Origin: Ottowia beijingensis
GTDB lineage: Bacteria > Pseudomonadota > Gammaproteobacteria > Burkholderiales > Burkholderiaceae_C
NCBI RefSeq assembly: GCF_013423955.1
Contig: NZ_JACCKX010000001.1
Span: 248,001 to 312,000, forward strand
Reading direction: 5' to 3'
Length of the DNA: 64,000 bases
The translations under genes were made by a program, and so were the position numbers. The notes under the pieces were generated by a model that ran no database searches, was not told where the DNA came from, and saw only the letters and a program-made list of their open reading frames with translations. The stretch's first letter is position 1, and each line of letters begins with the position of its first letter. Positions 17,812 through 27,125 of this stretch are shown here, in pieces.

Positions 17812-18870
17812 TCAGTTCGCCGGGTCGCGCATCTCCAGCCGGATGGCGTCGCAGGCGGCCAGCAGTTCGTCGGACAGCTGCACATTCCAGGCGTCCAGGT
17901 CCTCGTCCAGCTGCGCCAGCGTGGTCACGCCGATGATGGTGCTGGCCACGCGCCAGCTGCGGTAGCAGAAGGCCAGGGCCAGTTGCGTGGGCGTCAGGCC
18001 ATGGGCGCGCGCCAAGTCGTTGTAGCGCCTGGCCGCGGCCAGCGACGATTCACGGCCCCAGCGCTGGCTCTTCATGCGCTCGTACAGCGCCATGCGGCCG
18101 CGCGGCGCCTCGGGGCTGTGGATACCGCTTGCGTCGTACTTGCCCGTGAGCAGGCCGAAGCCGAGCGGCGAATAGGCCAGCAGGCCGACGTTCAGGCGGT
18201 GGCAGGTCTCGTCCAGCGCGTTGTCGTAAGTGCGGCTAATGAGGCAGTACGGGTTCTGCGTGCTGACGATGCGCGGCAGGCCGTGCTGCTCGGCCAGGCG
18301 GACGAATTCGTGCACGCCGTAGGGCGTTTCGTTCGACAACCCGATGTGGCGCACCTTGCCGGCCTTGACCAGCCCGGCCAGCGCCTCCAGCTGCGCGCGG
18401 ATCGGCGTTTCGGATTTTTCCTGCGCCGGGTCGTAGTAAAGGTTGCCGAAGGCGGGCACATGGCGCTCGGGCCAGTGGATCTGGTAGAGGTCGATCACGT
18501 CGGTCTGCAGGCGCTTGAGGCTCGCGTGGCACGAGGCCTCGATGTCGGCCGGCGTCATGCCTTGCCCTTCGCGAATCCACGGCATGCCGCGCGACGGGCC
18601 GGCCACCTTGCTGGCCAGCACGATCTTCTGGCGCATGCCGGGACGGGCCTTGAGCCAGTGGCCGATGAAGGTCTCGGTGGCGCCGCAGGTGGGCGCGCTG
18701 GGCGGCACGGGGTACATCTCGGCCGTGTCGAGGAAGTTGATGCCGCGCTCGATGGCGCGGTCCATGATGGCGTGCGAGGTGGGCTCGTCCACCTGTTCGC
18801 CGAAGGTCATGGTGCCGAGGCAGATGGGGGTGACGCGCAGGTCGCTGGTGCCGAGGGAAATGGTGTTCAT
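17812..18870 (-). CDS. NADP(H)-dependent aldo/keto reductase, Tas-like
   Basis: 352 residues of the aldo/keto reductase superfamily, closest in look to E. coli Tas. The catalytic tetrad can be placed: Asp and Tyr in GINFLDTAEMYPVP, Lys in IVLASKVAGPSR, and His in LYQIHWPER. The Tas-type NLYYDPAQEKSETPIRAQLE insert and the LSNETPYGVHEF block are present. It is undamaged. The substrate is not known. Confidence 0.92.
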   Translation of the reverse strand: MNTISLGTSDLRVTPICLGTMTFGEQVDEPTSHAIMDRAIERGINFLDTAEMYPVPPSAPTCGATETFIGHWLKARPGMRQKIVLASKVAGPSRGMPWIREGQGMTPADIEASCHASLKRLQTDVIDLYQIHWPERHVPAFGNLYYDPAQEKSETPIRAQLEALAGLVKAGKVRHIGLSNETPYGVHEFVRLAEQHGLPRIVSTQNPYCLISRTYDNALDETCHRLNVGLLAYSPLGFGLLTGKYDASGIHSPEAPRGRMALYERMKSQRWGRESSLAAARRYNDLARAHGLTPTQLALAFCYRSWRVASTIIGVTTLAQLDEDLDAWNVQLSDELLAACDAIRLEMRDPAN

Positions 18871-18916
18871 GAAAAACGTGAGGTTCGAAAAACAGGCGGC
18901 CCGAGTGTAGGCGGCA

Positions 18917-20856
18917 TCAATCGAGGCGCGTCGCGCGCGCCCGCTCCTCCTCCTGCAGCCGCAGCACGCGGCGCTGCACCTTGCCGGTGGTGGTCATGGG
19001 CAGCTGGTCGATGAATTCGATCTCCTTGGGGTATTCGTAGGGCGCCAGCTGGCCTTTGACGTGCTCCTGCAGCGAGGCGATCAAATCCTGGTCAAACTGC
19101 CCTCCATAGCCCGCCTGATGGGCGCGAGCAGCTACGAAATCAGGAGTCAACACCACGTAGGCCTTCACCACGGCACCGCGCTGCGTATCCGGCTTGGGGA
19201 CCACGGCGCAGTTGGCCACGGCCGGGTGCTTGACCAGGCAGTTCTCGATCTCCCCGGACCGATGCGGTAGCCGGCGGCCTTGAACACGTCGTCGGCACGG
19301 CCGTGGTACCAGAGGTAGCCGTCGGCGTCGCGCACCGCCATGTCGCCGGTGCGCCACCAATCGCCGCTGAACTTGGCGCGCGTGGCGGCGGCGTTGTTCC
19401 AGTAGCCAAGAAAGAAGATCGGATCGGGATCGCCGTGGATGTCGGTGCGGCGGATGGCGACTTCGCCGGGTTCGCCGGGCGGCACTTCGGCGCCCTCGTC
19501 GTCGATCACCGTGACCAGGTGGCCGGGGTAGCCGCGGCCCATGCTGCCGGGCCGGGCGGGCCAGCCGACGGCACCGCGGCCAGTCAATCCGCCGCCGGGC
19601 CGCCCCAGGGCGGGTTGCGCCCCTCGGGGGCAGCGCAGCCACGTCAGTGCGGAGCGTGGGGGCCACATTCATGGCGCAGTTGCCGACGATGTAGTTGACC
19701 TCGGTCTGGCCGAACATCTCGTTGACGATCACGCCCAGTTCGTCGCGGCACCAGGCGAACACCGCGTCGCCCACGGCCTCGCCGGCGCTCATCAGGCCCT
19801 GCAGGTGCAGCGTGTGCTGCCGGCGCGGGTGCGGCACGGCCTTCATCATGGCCTTGAGCGCGGTCGGGAACAGGAAGCTGTGCGTGACGCGGTGCTGCTC
19901 GAGGATCTGGAACGCCAGCTCGGGGCTGAAGCGGCCGTTGAAGGCGACGATGGGGCGGCCGAAGTACAGGGTGGGGAGCAGCGCATCCATCAACCCTCCC
20001 GTCCAGGCCCAGTCTGCCGGACTCCAGAAGATGCTTTGCGTCTTTGGGTCGCTCGGCAGACTGGGCGTTGCCCCGATGTGCCCGCCCCCATCCCCGCCCT
20101 CCCCGCGCGGGGCGGAGTCTCATCGGGAGGAAGCGTTTCGGCAGTCGGCTCGAACCCGAACCAGTTCTGGCTGCAGACGAAGCCGGGCAGGTTGCCGATG
20201 AGGGCGCGGTGGGGGATGAGCGCGCCCTTGGGCGGGCCGGTGGTGCCGCTGGTGTAGATCAGCACGGCGGGGTCGTCGGCCGCGGTGTCGGCGGCATCGA
20301 AGGTGTCGGCGGCGGTGGCCAGCAGCGTTTGCCAGTCGTGGTCGGCGCGCGCGGCGCCCTGCCCCAGGCCGATGACCACGGCGAGCGTGGGGCAACTGCC
20401 GCGCACCGACAGCAAGGCCTCCATCGAGGCCTCGTCGCAGATCGCGGCCAGCGCGCCGGCGTCGTTGATGCGGTATTCCAGCGCCTCGGGGCCGAACAGC
20501 TGCGACAGCGGCATGGCGATGGCGCCCAGCTGCAGCACGGCGATGTAGGCCACGGCGGTTTCGAAGCGCTGCGGCATCACGATGGCCACGCGATCATCGC
20601 GCCGCACGCCCACCTTGGCCAGCGCGTTCGACAACCGGTTGGCCGCCGCCTGCAGCGCGGCATATGAATGCAATCGCGGTGCAGCGCCCGCCACATGCTC
20701 GATGACTGCTATCTTCTCAGTAGCATCCGGCGCCTGCGCCCAGCGCCGGCTGCACACCTCGGCCATGTTGAAGCGCGCTGGCACCTGCCAGCGGAACGCC
20801 TGCTGCATGGCGGCGTGGTGGTCATCGCCGCTGTCGCTGACTGGACGCTGGGGCAT
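18917..20856 (-). CDS. Acyl-CoA synthetase (AMP-binding), broken and interrupted by repeats
   Basis: An adenylate-forming acyl-CoA ligase, acetyl-/medium-chain-like. The N-terminal part reads to the P-loop AVLIYTSGTTGPPKGALIPH. The remainder holds DWAWTGGLMDALLPTLYFGR, NEMFGQTEVNYIVGNCAMNV, GDWWRTGDMAVRDADGYLWY, and the C-terminal PMTTTGKVQRRVLR lysine motif. Between SQNWFGFEP and SIFWSPADWAW lies about 90 bp of palindromic repeat (about 20043-20140). A second GC-rich repeat (about 19560-19660) interrupts the gene after NCAMNV. One G is missing near 19255. An ATAGCTG element is read through at 19095-19145 (TPDFVAARAHQAGYGG). The two large inserts make loss of function possible. Confidence 0.78.
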
Positions 20857-20882
20857 GGCCTGTCTCCTCTAAGATTTCTGCA

Positions 20883-21803
20883 ATGTATCAAGTCCAACGC
20901 CCCTCGCGCAGCGCCTTCGTCCCCATCCGCCTGCACCGCTACCACGTCCGCCTGTGGGGCGATCCGGCCGCGAAGCCGCTGGTGCTGGTGCACGGGTGGA
21001 TGGACGTGGCGGCGTCATACCAGTTCATGGTCGACGCGCTGTCGCCTGCCTTCTTCGCGGGCCGCTTCATCATCGCGCCCGACTGGCGCGGCTTCGGCCA
21101 GTCCACCGGGCCGGCGTGCGACCACTACAGCTTTGCCGACTACCTGGGCGATCTGGAATGCCTGCTCGACCATTACGCGGGCGAGCGCCCGGTCGATCTG
21201 GTCGGCCACAGCATGGGCGGCAACATCGCCATGATGTTCGCCGGCACGCGGCCGGCACGCATCCGCCGCCTGGTCAACCTGGAGGGCTACGGCATGCCCG
21301 CCACGCGACCCACGCAGGCACCGGCGCGCTACGCCAAGTGGCTGGACGAGATCAAGGCCCTGCACCGCGGCGAGATGGCGCTGCGCAGCTACGACGACCT
21401 GCCCGGCGTGGCCGCGCGCCTGATGAAGACCAACCACCGCCTGCCGCAGGCCAAGGCCGACTGGCTGGCGCGCGAATGGTCGGAAGACCGCCTGCAGGCG
21501 GATGGCAGCACGCGCCGCGCCATCCTGGGCGACGCGGCGCACCGCATCATCAATGCCCAGCTGTTCCGCGTCGACGAGATGCTGGCCCTGTACGCTGCCA
21601 TCCAGGCACCCACGCTGATGGTGGACGCCAGCGACGACAGCCTGGCCGGCTGGTGGGGCGATCGCTTCACCCGCGCCGAATTCCACGAGCGCCTGAACGC
21701 CGTGGCCAACGTGCGGCGCGAAGTCATCCAGGACGCCGGCCACATGCTGCACCACGACCAGCCGCAGGCACTGGCGGCACTGGTCGAAGCCTTCCTGGGC
21801 TGA
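20883..21803 (+). CDS. Alpha/beta hydrolase
   Basis: 306 residues. KPLVLVHGWMDVAASYQFMV carries the oxyanion HG motif, VDLVGHSMGGNIAMMFAGTR the nucleophile Ser elbow, PTLMVDASDDS the acid, and DAGHMLHHDQPQ the catalytic His. This is the classic order of a hydrolase of esters or related compounds. It is divergent from the acyl-CoA synthetase with only 26 bases between, so the two share a very short control region. The substrate is unknown. Confidence 0.9.
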   Translation: MYQVQRPSRSAFVPIRLHRYHVRLWGDPAAKPLVLVHGWMDVAASYQFMVDALSPAFFAGRFIIAPDWRGFGQSTGPACDHYSFADYLGDLECLLDHYAGERPVDLVGHSMGGNIAMMFAGTRPARIRRLVNLEGYGMPATRPTQAPARYAKWLDEIKALHRGEMALRSYDDLPGVAARLMKTNHRLPQAKADWLAREWSEDRLQADGSTRRAILGDAAHRIINAQLFRVDEMLALYAAIQAPTLMVDASDDSLAGWWGDRFTRAEFHERLNAVANVRREVIQDAGHMLHHDQPQALAALVEAFLG

Positions 21804-21931
21804 AGCCGCGGCGCAGTAACGCACCCGTGCGGCGGGCTATTCGGCGCCCGCGGCCGGTGCCGCGCCCGCATGAGAAAATTCGCGGTTTCGCGCCCGTGCG
21901 GCGCGCCCGTTTTTTGTTGAGAACAAGCACC

Positions 21932-23035
21932 ATGGAAGCAGAACGCATCAACCAGATTGGCCACCAGATCGAAGACCTGACCGCTCGCACCGCCGAGCTA
22001 CGGGGGTATCTTTGACTACGCTGCCAAGGCCGAACGCCTGAGGACCGTCAACGCCGCGCTGGAAGACCCGGCCGTCTGGAACGACCCCAAGAAGGCCCAG
22101 GAACTGGGCAAGGAAAAGAAGGCGCTCGACGGCGTGGTCGTCACGCTGGATGAACTGACGCGCGACCTGGCCGACAACGCCGAGCTGTTCGAGCTGAGCA
22201 GCGACGAGGACGACGAGGCCAGCCTGCAGGCCATTGCCGACGACGTGGCCAAGCTGGAAAAGACGGTGGAAGAACTCGAGTTCCGCCGCATGTTCAACCA
22301 GCCCGCCGACGCCAACAACGCCTTCCTCGACATCAGGCCGGTGCCGGCGGCACCGAGGCGCAGGACTGGGCCAGCATGCTGCTGCGCCAGTACCTGAAGT
22401 ACGCCGAGCGCAAGGGCTTCAAGACCGACATCGAGGACGAGACGCCCGGCGACACCGCCGGCATCAAGGGCGCCACCATCAAGATCGAGGGCGAATACGC
22501 CTACGGCCTGCTGCGCACCGAAACCGGCGTGCACCGCCTGGTGCGCAAGAGCCCGTTCGATTCCTCCGGCGGGCGCCACACCAGCTTTGCCAGCGTGTTC
22601 GTCTACCCCGAGATCGACGACTCGATCGAGATCGACATCAACCCCGCCGACGTGCGCGTGGACACCTACCGCGCATCGGGCGCCGGCGGTCAGCACATCA
22701 ACAAGACCGATTCGGCCGTGCGCCTGACGCACGAGCCCACCGGCATCGTGGTGCAGTGCCAGGACAGCCGCAGCCAGCACAGCAACCGCGACGTGGCCTG
22801 GCAGCGCTTGCGCAGCCGCCTGTACGACCACGAAATGCGCAAGCGCCTGGACGAGCAGCAAAAGCTCGAAGACAGCAAAACCGACGTCGGCTGGGGCCAC
22901 CAGATCCGCAGCTACGTGCTGGACAACAGCCGCATCAAGGACCTGCGCACCAACGTCGAAATCAGCAACACGCAGAAGGTGCTGGACGGCGATCTCGACG
23001 CCTTCATCGAGGCCAGCCTGAAGCAGGGCGTTTGA
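21932..23035 (+). CDS. prfB: Peptide chain release factor 2, with programmed +1 frameshift
   Basis: RF2 ends translation at UGA and UAA. The short first frame ends at an in-frame TGA (22013-22015). The context GGGGGTATCTTTGACTAC is the programmed +1 site, with the SD-like purine run and CUU-UGA-C. Downstream are the codon-reading motif SPF (about residue 206) and the catalytic GGQ (about 252, [18 protein letters not shown]). A second, non-programmed break lies near 22335. There one C is missing ([20 protein letters not shown] expected), which I take as a sequencing deletion. Rebuilt length is 367 residues, normal. Confidence 0.96.
22005..22020 (+). promoter_or_regulatory. RF2 programmed frameshift site
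   Basis: GGGTATCTTTGACTAC: ribosomes pause at UGA when RF2 is scarce, slip from CUU to UUU and continue at GAC in the +1 frame. This gives autoregulation of RF2. It matches the E. coli signal closely. Confidence 0.93.
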
Positions 23036-23099
23036 TTTTTCAAGCCATTTTGGCCTCCAGAGCTTGCCAGACAAGCGCTGGCAGCTATTTATTTTGAAT
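23033..23099 (-). repeat. Dispersed ATAGCTG element, reversed copy
   Basis: TTTCAAGCCATTTTGGCCTC and GCGCTGGCAGCTATTTATTT fill the gap between prfB and pepN. Confidence 0.7.
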
Positions 23100-23113
23100 T
23101 AAAAGGATTCACC

Positions 23114-25881
23114 ATGCGAGAAGGACAACCCGCCGTCACCCGGCGACTGGACTACGCCCCGCCCGCGTTCTGGATCGATTCGGTCGAACTCACCTTCGAC
23201 CTCGACCCGGCCAAGACTCGGGTGCTCAACCGCATGCGCCTGCGCCGCAACCCCGACGTGCCGGCGCAGCCGCTGCGCCTGGATGGCGACGAGCTGAACC
23301 TGTCGCGCGTGATGCTGGCCGGCCAGGCCTGCAGCTTCCGCATGGACGGCGAGACCCTGGTGCTGGAGAACCTGCCCGAGGGAACCACGCCGTTCGAGCT
23401 GGAAATCTTCACCACCTGCTACCCCGAGAAGAACAGCAAGCTCATGGGGCTGTTCATGAGCGGTGGCGACTTCTTCACGCAGTGCGAGGCCGAAGGCTTT
23501 CGCCGCATCACCTACTTCCTCGACCGGCCCGACGTGATGGCGACTTACACCGTCACCCTGCGCGCCGACAAGGCGCGCTACCCGGTGCTGCTGTCCAACG
23601 GCAACCTGACCGACGCGGGCGAGCTGCCCGAAGGCCGCCACTTCGCCACCTGGCACGACCCGCACAAGAAGCCCAGCTACCTGTTCGCCCTGGTGGCCGG
23701 CCAGCTGGTGGCGCGCGAGCAGCGCATCGCCACGCGCTCCGGATCAGAACATCTGTTGCAGGTCTACGTGCGCCCGGGCGATCTGGACAAGACCGAGCAC
23801 GCGATGAACTCGCTGATCCACTCGGTGCTGTGGGACGAGGCGCGCTTTGGCCTGCCGCTGGACCTGGAGCGCTTCATGGTGGTGGCCACCAGCGACTTCA
23901 ACGCCGGCGCGATGGAGAACAAGGGCCTGAACATCTTCAACACCAAGTACGTGCTGGCCAAGCCAGCCACCGCTACCGACGGCGACTACGACGCCATCGA
24001 GAGCGTGATCGGCCACGAGTACTTCCACAACTGGACGGGCAACCGCGTCACCTGCCGCGACTGGTTCCAGCTCAGCCTGAAGGAAGGGCTGACGGTGTTC
24101 CGCGACCAGGAATTCAGCCAGGACCTGGCCGGCACGCCCAGCGCCCGCGCCGTCAAGCGCATCCAGGACGTCATCAACCTGCGCGCCGCCCAGTTCCCCG
24201 AAGACGCCGGCCCCATGGCCCACCCCGTGCGGCCCGACGAATACCTGGAGATCAGCAACTTCTACACCACCACCATCTACGAGAAGGGCGCCGAGGTGGT
24301 GCGCATGTACCAGACGCTGGTGGGGCGCGAGGGCTTCTGCAAGGGCATGGACTTGTACTTCCAGCGCCACGACGGCCAGGCCGTGACCTGCGACGATTTC
24401 GCGCAGGCCATGGCCGATGCGAACCCGGACAGCGACCTCGCCCGCCTGCTGCCGCAATTCAAGCGCTGGTACAGCCAGGCCGGCACGCCGGTGGTGAAAG
24501 CCGAAGGCCGTTACGACGGCGCCGCGCGCAGCTACACGCTGACTCTGTCGCAGAGCTGCCCCGCCACGCCGGGCCAGCCGCAGAAGGCGCCGTTCGTCAT
24601 CCCGCTACGCATGGGCCTGGTGGGGCCGGACGGGCGCGACCTGCCGCTGCAGCTGGAGCACTGGCAGCACGCAGTCGAAGGCAGCCACACCGTGGTGCTG
24701 ACCGAAGCGCAGACCACGCTGACCTTCATCAGCGTCGACGCCGAGCCCGTGCCCTCGCTGCTGCGCGGCTTCTCGGCCCCCGTCGAGCTGGACTGCGACT
24801 ACAGCAGCGCGCAGCTGTTGCACCTGCTGGCGCACGACAGCGACCCCTTCAACCGCTGGGAGGCCGGGCAGCAGCTGGGCCTGCGCAAGGCCATCGAGCT
24901 GCTAGCGCACGCCGGCGACGTGCCAACCAGGCCGCTGAACGACGCCTACGTGGCCGCCCTGCGCGCCGTGCTGCGTCACCCCACGCTGGATGCCGCGTTC
25001 AAGGAACTGGTGCTCACCCTGCCCGGCGAGGACTACATCGCCGAGCAGCTCGACGTGGTCGACCCCCAGCGCATCCACGCCGTGTGCGACGCCATGGAGC
25101 GCCAGCTGGCCGCCGACCTGCGTGACGACTGGCAGTGGGCCTGCGAGCAGAACGAGCACACCGGCGCCTACACGCCCGATCCGGTCTCGGCCGGCCGCCG
25201 TGCGCTGGCCGGGCTGGCGCTGCACATGCTGTGCCTGGCCGCGCGCGACAGCGGCGACACCGTGTGGCCCGGCAAGGCCTACCAGCGCGCCAAGGACGCC
25301 GGCAACATGACCGACCGCCTGAACGCCCTCAGCGCCCTGCTCTACAGCGGGCACGAGCTGGCCGGCCGCGCGCTGGAACGCTTCTACCGCCTGTTCAAGG
25401 ACGAGCCGCTGGCGCTGGACAAATGGTTCTCACTGCAGGCCCGCGCGCCCGACCGCGGCGGCAACGTGCTGCCGCAGGTGCGCGAGCTGATGAAGCACCC
25501 CGACTTCAGCCTGCGCAACCCCAACCGCGCGCGCAGCGTGGTGTTCAGCTACTGCCACGGCAACCCGGCCGCCTTCCACCGGCGCGACGCCGCCGGCTAC
25601 GTCTACTGGGCCGACCGCGTGCTGGAACTCGACACGCTCAACCCCCAGGTGGCCGCCCGCCTGGCCCGCGCCATGGACGCCTGGGCGCGCCTGGCCGAGC
25701 CCTACCGCAGCGCCGCGCGCGAGGCCATTGCCCGCGTCGCCGCGCAGGCCAACCTGAGCAACGACGTGCGCGAGGTGGTCACGCGCGCACTGGCCGAAAC
25801 CGGCGCCCCCACGGCCGGGCCGGCCGACGCCGAAGCACGCACCGCCCCCACCCCCGACACCCTGACGAGGCCCACCCATGA
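23114..25881 (+). CDS. pepN: Aminopeptidase N
   Basis: A broad-specificity zinc aminopeptidase of the M1 family. The exopeptidase motif [14 protein letters not shown] is at about residue 264. The zinc site [10 protein letters not shown] is at about 300, with the third ligand in [12 protein letters not shown]. The body follows the E. coli-type PepN layout of about 880 residues. The start at 23114 has AAAGGA upstream. The family end ([11 protein letters not shown]) is reached near 25803, but no stop follows in this frame before fbp. The open frame runs on to 26581 over fbp. I place the end at 25881, where the neighbouring frame has a TGA overlapping the fbp ATG; the exact C-terminus is uncertain. 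Confidence 0.9.
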
Positions 25882-26897
25882 GCAACCGCATCTCCCTCAC
25901 CCGCTACCTGGTCGAGAAACAGCGCCTGGACGACCACATCCCCGGCCAGCTGCGCCTGCTGCTGGAAGTGGTGGCGCGTGCCTGCAAGACCATCAGCCAC
26001 GCCGTCAACAAGGGCGCCCTGGGCGGCGTGCTGGGCAGCGCCGGCAGCGAGAACGTGCAGGGCGAGGTGCAGAAGAAGCTCGACATCATCGCCAACGAGG
26101 TGCTGATCGAGGCCAACGAATGGGGTGGCCACCTGGCGGCCATGGCCAGCGAGGAGATGAACAACATCTACCTCATCCCCAACCGCTACCCGCGCGGCGA
26201 ATACCTGTTGCTGATCGACCCGCTGGACGGCTCCAGCAACATCGACGTCAACGTCAGCATCGGCACCATCTTCAGCGTGCTGCGCATGCCCGAGGGCGAC
26301 CGCGGCGTGGAAGAGAACGACTTCCTGCAGCCCGGCAAATGCCAGGTGGCGGCCGGCTACTGCGTCTATGGCCCGCAGACCACGCTGGTGCTGACGGTGG
26401 GCGACGGCGTGGCCATGTTCACGCTGGACCGCGAGATGGGCAGCTTCGTGCTGACGCAGGACGCGGTGCAGATCCCCGCCGACACCCGGGAATTCGCCAT
26501 CAACATGAGCAACATGCGCCACTGGGACGCCCCGGTCAAGCGCTACATCGACGAATGCCTGGCCGGCAAGGACGGCCCTAGGGCTAAGGACTTCAACATG
26601 CGCTGGGTGGCCAGCATGGTGGCCGACGTGCACCGCATCATGACGCGCGGCGGCATCTTCATGTACCCCTGGGACAAGCGCGAACCCAACAAGCCCGGCA
26701 AGCTGCGCCTGATGTACGAGGCCAACCCCATGGCCTGGCTGATCGAGCAGGCCGGCGGCGCCGCCACCAACGGGCGCGAGCGCATCATGGACGTGCAACC
26801 CACGCAACTGCACGAACGCGTGAGCGTCATCCTGGGCAGCAGGAACGAGGTGGACCGGGTGACGCAGTACCACCTGGAGGCAGGCTCGGCGACCTGA
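25878..26897 (+). CDS. fbp: Class I fructose-1,6-bisphosphatase
   Basis: The gluconeogenic enzyme that dephosphorylates fructose-1,6-bisphosphate. The 339-residue protein has the metal-binding [20 protein letters not shown] at residue 114 and the substrate/product loop in [20 protein letters not shown]. It is undamaged. It begins at the pepN end, probably one transcript. The defence-type island begins just downstream. Confidence 0.96.
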   Translation: MSNRISLTRYLVEKQRLDDHIPGQLRLLLEVVARACKTISHAVNKGALGGVLGSAGSENVQGEVQKKLDIIANEVLIEANEWGGHLAAMASEEMNNIYLIPNRYPRGEYLLLIDPLDGSSNIDVNVSIGTIFSVLRMPEGDRGVEENDFLQPGKCQVAAGYCVYGPQTTLVLTVGDGVAMFTLDREMGSFVLTQDAVQIPADTREFAINMSNMRHWDAPVKRYIDECLAGKDGPRAKDFNMRWVASMVADVHRIMTRGGIFMYPWDKREPNKPGKLRLMYEANPMAWLIEQAGGAATNGRERIMDVQPTQLHERVSVILGSRNEVDRVTQYHLEAGSAT

Positions 26898-26929
26898 GCC
26901 GCACAAGCCGGTTGGTCGGGCCGAGTGCT

Positions 26930-26988
26930 GTCAAAAGCATAGCTGCCAGCGCTTGATGGGCAAGCGTGAGGCCGAGTTTCAATCAGTA
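26930..26988 (+). repeat. Dispersed ATAGCTG element, left edge of the island
   Basis: GCATAGCTGCCAGCGCTTGA and AGGCCGAGTTTCAATCAG. It is the last feature after fbp before the helicase/nuclease gene. A matching copy lies at 30580, inside the island. Confidence 0.65.
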
Positions 26989-27125
26989 AGAACCATTCCC
27001 AGCAAGGCCACTAACAGGACAGCCCATCAAAGGTAACAGCAGCGACGACGCATTCGCTTGACACCGCCCCTTCCCCTCGTAACTGCTCCATCCCACGGTC
27101 GAATTCATCAAGCAAGTGCAGAGAA

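Noticed and set aside
25135..26581. Extension of pepN into fbp as a fusion protein
   Set aside because: The extra residues after VTRALAE do not resemble any domain and overlap fbp in another frame; a missing base or lost stop explains it.
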